A DNA stretch of 64,000 nucleotides from Eutypella sp. D-1 (Eukaryota; Ascomycota; Sordariomycetes; Xylariales; Diatrypaceae), in the NCBI GenBank assembly GCA_023313575.1, contig JAJTTP010000005.1, positions 310,001 through 374,000 of the forward strand, in the 5' to 3' direction. Position numbers and translations under genes: made by a program. The notes under the pieces are model-generated. The model ran no database searches. It had not been told where the DNA came from and was given only the letters and a program-made list of their open reading frames with translations. This document shows positions 8,571 through 19,100 of the stretch, piece after piece. Position 1 is the stretch's first letter; each line of letters opens with the position of its first letter.

Positions 8571-11530
8571 TTACACGAGCTCGACGGTGAAGCCTCCAGT
8601 CAGGGGCAGGTCGACGGCGACGGTGACGATCTTCTTGTCCTCGTCCACCTTAGTCTGGACCTCCGACTCCGCCTCGGCGGCCTTCACCTTAGCAGCGGCG
8701 CCGCGGCCCTGGTCCTGGGGACAGAGTCCGAGGAACGTGACCTTGGCGATGCGGACGGGGGTGTCATACCCGAACTCGCCGTCGACCGTGAGGACGCCGT
8801 CCGCGAAGCGGAACCGGGCCTCGGTGGTCGCGCCGTCCTTCTGCTCGAGGCTGACGCCGTCGTCGAGGTAGAGCTCGCCCTCCGCGGTCCCATCCGCGCC
8901 GAGCGGCACCACGACCTCGAAGTCGAGCTTCCGCACCTGCGTCGTGGTCATCACCTCGTCGGCAGTCGGGCCAGTCTCTCCCGCTCCCCTCAGGGGCACC
9001 ACCACGCCGCCGCGCAGGAACAGCGGGATGTCCGAGGTTCCCTGGTCCGAGACCGTGATGTTGGCCGCGCCGCCAACGACCTTGCGGCGCGTGTGCCAGT
9101 CGTAGAATACATCATCGGGAAGGTAGACGTCGACGGCGGTGGCGTTCTCCTCGAGGACAGGGGCAACGAGAAGTGCCGGGCCGTAGAAGAACTGGGTGTC
9201 GATAGCGAGGGTGGCGGAGTCCGACGGGTAGAGGTAGAAAAGGGGGTTCAGGGCGGGGGTGCCATCGGCGGACTGCCGCCACAGCGCCGTGTAGAAGTAA
9301 TCGAGCAGGCGGTAGCGGATGGCGATGGCGGTGCGCGCAGCCTCGGCGACCGATTCCCAGCGGTAGAACTCCTGGGGGATGCCGTCCTCCTCGTTGTGGT
9401 TGCGGTAAAAGGGCAGGAACGCGCCTAGCGTCGCCCACCGCGCGCACAGCTGCTCCGTCGTGTTCAGGCCGAACCCGCACACATCAGCTCCTACCATCGG
9501 TACCTGGTAAACCGATGCGAACGCCAGAGACTCCGCAATGCTGCGAACGTAGCTCTCCCAGTTTGATAGGTTGTCGCCGAGCCAATGCCCCACCTTGGAG
9601 CCGGCCCCGGCAAAGGTCGATCGCGTGATGATCAGCGGGCGGAGGGAGGGTCGGCGCTGAAGCATCGCCTCGCGCGATGCCACCGACATCATTGAACCGT
9701 AGAGGTTATGCGTGTCGTACATGGTGAGTCCATTCTGGTGGATCAAATCCGTGTTCACCGTCTTATTTGAGATGCCACCCTTGTCCGCGTTCCAGTCGTC
9801 CCGCCACGCCGCTTTGTTGTGGATCGCGTACTTGGGGAACAGAAGGTCCCGGTCGGGAAGACCTAAATGATCGCCCTGGGCCTGTCGGTCCACGAGCACC
9901 GGGTCCACAGATTGCGAAAGCCTAGGAACATTGTCTCGGATTTCCACTATGGACTTCTCCGTAGGCTGGGAGTCCTTACAATCTGTGCCCTCCGGCTGGA
10001 AGTCGCAGGGCCAACCAGGCAGCTCTCGAGGCGGGGTCCTGACGGGAGGCGGGTCGGGCGGGTATCCATCCTCTGCGACCTCGTCAGGGTTATCGCAGGG
10101 GAAGAAGCAGGGGAAACTACTGGGCTCGTTCATGTCGATCCAGAGGGCATCAATGTCGACGCCGTCCTCGGCAGAGAAGAACGTGGCGAACTCGTTGTTC
10201 CAGTAATTGGTGATGTTCTCGGCGAACCAATCGGGGAATGCTGTCACGCCAGGCCAAACGACACCCTTCCAGACCGACCCGTTGGCGCGGAGCAGAAAGA
10301 TGTTGTCGTCGACGCCACGGTGGAATGGCGGGTAGTCTTGGTAGGCAACAGCGGGGTCCACCATGACGATGTAGTGCTGATCCGCCTCATGTAGTTTGTC
10401 GACAAGCTGGCGTACCATGTGGAGAGGATACCTCTCTGGATCGAGCGAGAAAACCTATAATTCCATGCGTAAGCAAATGACGAGCGTTTGACCCGTCGGC
10501 TGACTTACCCTTCGCCTGTCCATGTAGTCAATGTCGGTCCACATAGTCTCAAGAGGAATGCCGGCCTGGCTGTAGTTGTACACCACCTCAGCCACATCGA
10601 AAGCATCCTGATACCCGTACCGGCAGTTGTGGAACCCGAGCCCCCAATACGGAATCATTGCAGGCAGACCCACGACCTCGGAATACTGCTTCGTGACGTC
10701 GATGGGGCTCGGGCCAGCTAGGAAGTAGAAATCAAGGACACCGCCGAGAGTGTTGTACTCCAAGTATTGTCCAGACTCTTCCGTGTTGTTGATGAAGATA
10801 TCCATGCCATTCGAGTTGAGGAAGAAGACGCCGTGCGAGCCGCCCTCACGGTGCTCGTAGTAGACAGGATGGTTACCGTAGAGGTTAGAATCCGCGGGAA
10901 GACCCCACGAATCTTGCGACCATAACGTGCGGGTATAGTTGGTCGTCTTTAGCCGGAACGGATCTGAGTGCTCACCCAATCCGTACAGGTTTGGGTTCTC
11001 AGGGAGCTTCGTCCGTAAACGAACATACTGGGATTCGAAGACCAAGGTGGCCGCCGAAGTGTCGAAAAGTACTTCCTCCGTGTCGGCGCGGGTCACCGAA
11101 AAGGAGAAGGGCTCCTCTTCGTAGTGGAACTTTAGCGCCGGGCTTTCGGGTGCACTGCTGGGACCCTCGGGCCGTGGGAAAACCGACTCTGGAACCTGGT
11201 AAACTTTGTTGCCGGCGTCCTGTATCTTCACGTGAAGTCTAGTATCTAAAAAGCGAATCAGTTCTCCCGGCCTGTTTTCGTTTTCGTCATTAATTGGGCC
11301 TACCCACCGGTATCGTGCGAGACCTCGAGGATCAGATCCTCAAGGTCGGTCCCATAGACATCACAAGCATCGCCGGCGAGTGATAGCTCTGCCGTCAAGC
11401 CAGTATCAGTTTCCTTAACATTCGAGGCCTTGTAGCCCGGGCAAGCAGCGAGAGCAGCGCCGGGCGAAGTAGCTCTTGGGACGAGCGCCGCTGCCGAGGC
11501 AGTCGCAGCCAGGAACAGGAGGCTGGCCAT
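8571..11530 (-). CDS. Secreted GH31 alpha-glucosidase
   Basis: Hydrolyses terminal alpha-linked glucose from maltose, maltodextrin or starch fragments outside the cell. Three exons (11308-11530, 10509-11245, 8571-10454), introns 11246-11307 and 10455-10508, give 947 residues, the usual size for fungal GH31 enzymes. The splices produce [14 protein letters not shown] and [18 protein letters not shown] signal peptide begins [15 protein letters not shown]. The N-terminal GH31 domain has [12 protein letters not shown]. The catalytic barrel has [10 protein letters not shown] with nucleophile Asp about 427, and [14 protein letters not shown] with the acid/base Asp about 614. VGADVCGFG follows, then C-terminal beta domains with [12 protein letters not shown]. 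No obvious starch regulator or amylase gene is adjacent. Confidence 0.93.
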
Positions 11531-14500
11531 TTTGGCTACCTAGGGATGTATGCCGAGTTGACTGGGTTGACTAAATCTAGGTCCAGGAATAGCGGAGGGA
11601 CGTTAAGGGAACCTTATATACTTTAGTACAGAAGTAAATAAAAGACCAGCCACATGGCTGGCTGACCAAACCCCGCATGATCTTCGATACATCTTGCCTA
11701 ACTCCTGCCTACTCAACTCTTCACCTCGGTATTTCTCCGCATGCTACTTTGCATTTCTTTACTGTGTACCGCACGATGCCACGCGATGCCTGCACTGCAG
11801 CTGCATAACATGGGATGATAGTATGGGGATTTTAAAATTAAGCTACCATTAGGTAAAGCGGCCGCGGCCGAATATTCGGGCCTCCTAAGATCTAGAGAAT
11901 ATATACGAAATAGACCAGACCCTGATGCACCAAGTCACCGAAAGGCCGAAGCTATAGACCTAGGCAGGCTAGTTCCTCTGAAATCACGTCCTGAAAAAGT
12001 CTGGACTTCGGTCTTGTGTCGGCGGCAGACCCAGACTTCTGCATGGTGTAGGAAGATCGCGGTGTGTAATTCTCGGGGATTTCCATAGCGCGTGTCGATC
12101 TTCCTCCGAATTTGAGGTCCTCCCCAAGGGGATCAGAGGAGTTGGCAGCTGGTTAGGGTAACTAAAGGGGGCTTATGGGGGGCAAAGGGCCGGTATTATG
12201 GTTATGGATGGGGTCATGGATGGGGAAGGAAAGAAAAAAAGAAGAGAACTGGGACAAATCAGGTTGCCAGTGTACGAAGTAGCCCTAGAAGAGTCCCCAC
12301 AGAACCTGCAGGCTACAGCGCAATTACAGCAGCTCCCCCGCACCCCAAGAAGGGGACCTCCGCATTCTAAGACTAGTGGCTTCTAGGGGCCCCGGGGGGG
12401 CTTTCTTGGGGTAGACTCAGGTACAGGTCTATCTAAGTACGTACCTACGTAGGTAGTAAGTAATGGATGACTTTTGAAGAAACCAATCCATGGTAGCCAA
12501 CGGAGTCAAAATTTGAGCCTTGACTGAGAAATCACACACCGTATTTAGTATAGTACAATGAAGAGTTCCGAGAGACCCGGAACAGTTATCGGGGGTAAAG
12601 CTTACAGTGTATGTGAAATCTCGTCCCGGGTCTTCTCACCTTGCGCTACCTACTACTATGAAGGTTTGTGATTGATACTTGTCAATGTGTGCTCACGTTT
12701 GGCTTCACCAAGGAGAATAATGTAAGAAATCAAGAGAAGAAAAGATGGAAAACCCTTTTTTTATAAAAAAAAAAAAACTAAAAAAACTTGTGGCATACGT
12801 AGCTAACGATATATTGAGATTTTACCATGGAAGCCCCTCGCTCGGGATGTCATGCATGTGACGGAAACTAGGCTCTGCCATCTGAGATGGTGGCCCTACT
12901 ACCATCGTGACGGCGCACGAGTATCTTGTACGATACAACGCTAGAGAGGAATACGGCCGAAATTTGCTTGTTCTATCCGATTGTTGAGCTAAAGAGGAGA
13001 AAAATGCGTCATGTATGTAAGTCGAAATAATCGCATGTAACACCTGGGACCTATGGAGCTGGCTGGGCATTAATATGACAAGACTTTTATCACAACCCAT
13101 GTGATGAGTGGTATAGTGATTGTAGAAAAGGGGCCGCATCAAGTCGCCAAGCTGTAGGCCAATGACGAAAAGTCACAATCAAACCCAGGCGGTTAGATCG
13201 ACAGATAGGAGAGACATGTTAGGATCTTATAGTATTCAATTGCCCACATTCCTCGATTTATGGCGCGTTTCTGGTACGTTTCTTCCCATTCGTCCTCCAG
13301 CAGCGGTTTGATCAACCTCAAGGGGTACAAGTGCCGGGCGCCCAATCGCGGGTTCCCCGGCACACGATTTGTCCTCTAGATCTTCGGACTGTGCGACAGG
13401 CTCGACAACTACCATGTGCACAACATGATCTGTGTTTCCTTTTTGCCTGCATGTGTCTCTAGGTAACTATATGATCTGACTTACTTCCATGCACCGCAGA
13501 TCACGCGTTTCCAAGTTACCCGCAGAGCCTATCTACAACTGCATATGCTAGCCTGGGCAGCCTGGGGTACTCTAACGGCTGTAGACCGGTGAGGGCATCG
13601 TTGTAACCAGATTGCCTTGTCCTTCTTCGCTAAGAAATTCCTTCGATTCCCTAACCCCCCGGTCCAGTTCTCTTCCCCGGAAAGACCGGTCTCAATGGCC
13701 CGATGCTATTGGAGAAGAAAATAGCGTCATCTCCGCAGATGCGCACCCCGAGGCCGCGATCTTGAAAAGCCCCGGCGACGGCCCGACTCCGCTTGGCACC
13801 TTGATACCACGGGAGCATTCCATTCACTCTCGGCTCTTCACCATCATTGACCACGATACCGCGTCTTTAACAACTGGAAAATTGAACGAAAAGCGAGCCA
13901 GTCCCCCCTGAATCATACATTCATTCAATTGCCATAAACTCAGAAAAAGTCGATGGAGAAGATATACGGAGAAAACTGCAACGGCCAAAAAGCTTGTGAT
14001 GCCTTCGTCTACTATATTGATGAAGAGAAGAACCTGGTGGAAAGAGGCGTCATGCTAAAGGAGGCCGCGTTTAAGCGTCACAGACCGAAGGGATCCACGG
14101 GCTGCGGATTTAGAGCCGCCATCAGGGCCGTCAAGCAAGGCTACTAAGTACTTAAACCCGCTTCGCTGTACGCTATTTAAGGGCGAAAACGGGCTATCGT
14201 GGCTGGCTGACGAATTAGTAGTAGGCATCGGCGGTGGGCGATCCCAGTACGTAGCGTGCTGCTGTCGTTGTCGTCGTCAGGCTGTCAACTCTCTTAGGGC
14301 GGTGGGATTGTGGTCGTCTGGGGGGAAAAGTTTTCCTTCTTGTTTTCCCCTTCTTAAACTTGTTTTCCCAGAAAGCTACCACAAGAGCCGCCTATAAGTG
14401 TATCTAGTCGGAGTATGAGACGAACCACCACGGAAAGATGTAGACCCGGTTACTTAAGTGTCCCATTATGGTGACTTCGAGAAAAATTGCCAACCGAAAT

Positions 14501-16174
14501 GAAACACAGATATTTAACGTGCGATTATATTGATAATGTAGCAAGGCGCGCCGGGGAATTCCAAATATAGGAAATGGATCGTGGCTGTTTCGCTTGGCCT
14601 CCCCCTGATCGGCAGTGTGATTTTTGGCCTTGCTTCTTTGGGACGTGTTTAGAAGGCATCGCTGCCCCTGTGGCTGTCGTTAGATAAGATACGGCCAAAT
14701 TTGGTCGATTGAGGCGTCAAAATCAAGACTGTATCGCCACAGATGTTTACTGTGGTATTGCGGTGAAAAATGGGCGTTGCAATTTTCGGCCGTCTAGATT
14801 TCTAAGTATCTAAGTGATTAACCTTCAGGTCTGCGCTCAGCCATTTTGAGGCTGAGAGGCAAGGCGTCTGGCATGCGGGCAGATCATGGACGATCGCGAG
14901 ATGATAGGCATAGTATCAATTAACATGATGTTCGATTCGGCCGATTGTGATGCGAGACAAGGAGAGAGGGACATTGACGACCAGGGCAGGAGATAGTCTC
15001 CCTTTTTTGAAAATTCACATGTCGACATGCATACATCACACATTACCATATACCGTATATAGTACTAAATCCAGGGGTAAAGCTTACCTTACGACTTGGC
15101 GCATTATAAGGAGGCGTTAAGAAGCTTGCAATTTGAGATGTTCTTAGGTAATTGATTCGTGCCATGAGCATCAGTGCGTTTGATATGGCCGGTCATCCGG
15201 CATCGCAGCGGCCAGCCACTATCTCTAAGAATAGCCAATGTCTTATGGCAATTAGGAGCATTCATTCATTTCTTCCTTCGACGCCTTCTCGGGCCCGTCC
15301 TCGCTCGCAGTAAGAGGGTAGAACAATACAGCCCCAACGGATGAGCACGCACACAGTAAGCTGGGTGCCCCCTCGATCCAGCGTCGTGTCTTCCGCCGGT
15401 AGAGTCTACCTGAGAGCATGGCCACATTTTTTTTTTTTTTAGTTCAGATCTGATAACGGCCGTTCTCCCACTTTCCAGGACGAGCTGTCAAGGTTCGGCC
15501 CCGGCAACCTGGCAACCTGGCAGTTTGGTCAGATCTCACGTAGACACTAACTGGGTCCTGTATCTTGGCAGGTTTCGTCTGTGATTGGGTCTCCGTCTCC
15601 CCCCTTTACTGGTCGAATGGGAACTAAGCAATCAAGTTGTATAGAGAATGTTATGATAGGAAATCCTCAGGGGCGAACTTGTTTGTTACGGAAACCCAGG
15701 AAGGTGATCCGCCAAACAGCTTTGCGTCGATGCCACGGCCTACGAGACATCACAGCCAAGACGGTCGAGATTTTATAGTCAGTAAACTACATGTGTACAT
15801 AGACGCTCCCTTGCTATCAAACACCACACTATTGTCGAATATGGCTCCACCTGGGGTCATAGCTTTCAAGATGCCCTGTAGTTGGTGATAAGCCCTTGAG
15901 TGGTAGCACTTTTTAACTTTCTTAATCCTGTCCATCTATCAGATTCGACTGTCCTCGTCTCATTCGCGACGGCGTGCCATAGCCAATATCAACATCGGTC
16001 ATTACCGGCTGTCCTTTTTTTTCATTCCTTAATTTTTGCCCTGGCTGGCGGTTATTCGTGCTAATTTTCATTTTGCCCTGGTGGCCTTGTTGCACTCTCT
16101 AAACACTAACAGATAGTTTTCTCGCGAGGCATAATAAAATAGCTTTGCTAATTCACTCTGTAATATTCCACATA
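11531..16174. other. Long gene-poor segment
   Basis: About 4.6 kb between the alpha-glucosidase 5' end and the multidomain oxidoreductase 5' end. It holds homopolymer tracts (A-rich near 12755-12785, T-rich near 15428-15440) and many stops. The only frame noted separately is a 64-residue one at 13953-14147. The promoters of both flanking genes must lie here. Confidence 0.4.
13953..14147 (+). CDS. Possible small protein, 64 residues, unrecognised
   Basis: An ATG-started frame that begins MEKIYGENCNGQKACDAFVY and ends in RAVKQGY. It has three cysteines, a lysine-rich middle and a balanced, non-repetitive composition unlike the surrounding noise. There is no signal peptide at this start; an upstream exon could supply one, but none is evident. 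It could be a small gene, the last exon of a longer gene, or a decayed remnant. Confidence 0.25.
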   Translation: MEKIYGENCNGQKACDAFVYYIDEEKNLVERGVMLKEAAFKRHRPKGSTGCGFRAAIRAVKQGY

Positions 16175-19100
16175 ATGGCAATGTCGGAGCGATCATGCCC
16201 AGTGTCGGGCTCTGTAGGGGGCGGCAGGTGTCCGGCGGGCCACGCAGCCGGACATTCAGGCAGGAATACCATGGGCCCCCGAGGCTGCTCCTTCTCGGGA
16301 CACTCACAGCCAGGAGATATCCACGCGGCTTTTGACGTATGTCAAGTCGAAGCCGCCATTATCGGGCCACCAGTGTGTATGCTAACACGATACAGATTCC
16401 GCGGGGCGTCGACGTGGAGGAGTGGCTCCGGATGAGGGAGCGCAAGTCGATAACGTCGCTCCTTTACTCCAATATACCGTCCGTTAAAGAGATCGACGCA
16501 GCCAAGAACCAGCTTGAGATAGATTCTTTCAACGCAAATGAGCAAGACCTTCTGGCCGTCGCGTTGGGGGCACCCGCTAGACAAGTGATGCTCAGGGCAG
16601 AAGAAATTGGCCCACAGACCGGGTGGATCGATGGGTACCTTAGCGCAGACCACGGATTCTGCCCGCCAGACTACGACGAGGCCGTCGCCGCTTTATCAAG
16701 AACCCCGGGACGGGTATGGGCGGATCTCTGTGAGCGGATGCCCGGTTGTGTCGCTAGGGGCCGTGTCCAGGAATCCGTCGCCGCTCTGCCGCTCGTTGAA
16801 GGCACAAAAGAGGTTATTCCGGACCACGCGTTATGGGCAGGCGTAGTAGCGCTAGGCAGTAAGTATATATCAAGATGGCTTCAAGGATGACTTATCACTG
16901 ACAGTGGCAGTGCTTTGCTCCATTTATCGGTTTGAGGCCAAAAATGACGGTACGGAGGGCCTCACCACCAGCAGCGTCAAGAAACACAAGCCCAATTGTC
17001 CGATGGGTGACGAGTTAGGGATGGAACTTGCCGGAATCCCGATGACCATTGCGCTGCCATACTACCAGATATCGCGTCGTATGGGACGAGCGCTACCTCA
17101 CCTTTCGTTCCCAGACCAGGCTTCCTACAACGTAAAGATCAGGGATCCCAACTCGAAGTATCCCTACCTAGCTCGTTTCGACAACATCGACCTCCGATGG
17201 CCTGTATTTGGCGAGAAGGCTGAAATTGCCTTCCTCAAAGGATGTGCCGACACTTCGGGTGAGTATATCTTCTATACCTGCAGGCACTGACCTGTGAGCG
17301 CTGACACTCTATAAGCATCTTTCCAGCACGGGCCGGACGCGATCGCCGCCTGCCAAGAGCACGTCATGAACAGGAACGTGGAAGGGCTTCTCCGAGAGAT
17401 GATCCGACTCAAGGAGATATTGGAGCGGATGCCTAATGCTTTCCACTCGATCTCGGTGAACCCAAACTCCGGCGAGAACTACGTGCCTGTCCACCAGTGG
17501 ATCCGCTGGGGCAAGTTTTCCACGCCTCTGTCAAAGAGAGTCCCGGCCGCTTCGGGACTCCAGTTTCCCCCTTACCTGGTCATGGATGCCTTCTTAGGTC
17601 GTAAGAAGTGAGTTGGATACTAGTCATTGCGGAAAACTTACCTGTCGATGCTAAGCACGTGTAGGTACACATCGTTCCTGGGCGCTGAAGGCGTGCACCT
17701 TCGAGCCTGGTTGCCCTCTAATCTTCGAGCCTTCATTGCGGCTATAGAGTACCATTACCGCATACCCGAATTCGTCCAGCAGTCGGGCGACCCCCGCCTT
17801 ATGGGAGTCCTGGACGGCATCGTCGAGGCTTACACGGGCGAGCGCGGATTCATGGGCACGCACCGTTACAAGGTTTTCGGTATTCTCGAGATCGCCGCGA
17901 AAATAGGACGATCGGAGACTAATGGCCTGTCCGGTGCTGCCGACGCTGGGCGCCCATGGGAGGAGACACATCGTCAATTCTCCGACTCCATGAAAGAGCG
18001 TCTCGAGCCGTACCGCGGCAGCGTCCCCGTGGAACCTAACCAGATGAGGGGTTCCTTCGAAGAATGCCGATATGTCACTAGAGTTCTGAACCGATCAAAC
18101 GTCGACGCCGATCCCGCGCGGTCTATCGCCCTTGTCACGCTAGACATCCAAGATACCGGTATCACGTTTATGCCGGGCGACCGCCTCGCCGTGATGCCGC
18201 TGAACAGCTGGGAGGAGTGCGCCAAGGTGGCCGCAGCGCTGGGCCTGGAAAACCGAATCGATGAGCCGCTCAGCGTGAGCGGTTCCTGGTCCCGCTTCGA
18301 ACAGCACCTAGGTGCCGTCAGGAGGACGTCGGTCAAGAAGCTGACGGTCGGCGATATCCTCCGCCGGGGCCACCTGGCACCTATCACCAAGGAACTCGCG
18401 CTCAAGGTTCACGGCATGCTAGCCGCCTCCTCCAACACGGTCCTCCAAGTTCTGGCGACCGACGAGTGGCCGGTTCGGGGGTCGCTCGGGGACATGCTGC
18501 AGGAAGCGCTCATGGACACACCGCCGCACATTTGGGACAAGGCGTTCAACCTCGACGACCTCACGTGGCTGGCCGAACTAATTCCCGTCGAGATCCCGCG
18601 TACCTACTCGATCGCCAGCTACACGGACGAGCTTCTGCCCAGCACGGTCGACCTGGCAGTGTCGCGGGCTGAGTACAAGCTATGTGCTACTTTCGCCAAG
18701 CAGGAAGAAATCACCCGCGCCGGCGTCGCGAGCGGCTTCCTCAACTCCGCTGAGCCCGCCGACGAGACCGTGTCCGACGACGAGATCCTTGTCGGCGTCT
18801 CGCGGCCCCTCGCCTTCCAGCTGCCCCTGGACTCCGCCGCCCCATGCGCCTTCTTCGCCGGCGGCAGTGGCATTGCGCCTTTCCGGAGTTTCTGGCAGTA
18901 CCGCCTCACCACGAATGGCTTGTCTGGAGGCAAAAATTACTGTAAGTGATAACAGAGACTCGGCGCCTCTGCGCCTGGCCTTTTTGAAGAGTAGGCCTTA
19001 TATATGCTAACCACCGATATTACAGTGTATCTCGGTGTGCAGTCTCGCGAGAAGTTCTGTTTCGAGGACGAGCTGCGAGAGTACGTCCACGCGGACTTCA

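Noticed and set aside
8526..9428. 300-codon plus-strand frame opposite the alpha-glucosidase
   Set aside because: Shadow frame antisense to the well supported GH31 C-terminal domains.
12198..12386. 62-codon plus frame
   Set aside because: Biased Gln/Arg/Lys composition over repetitive DNA; no supporting feature.
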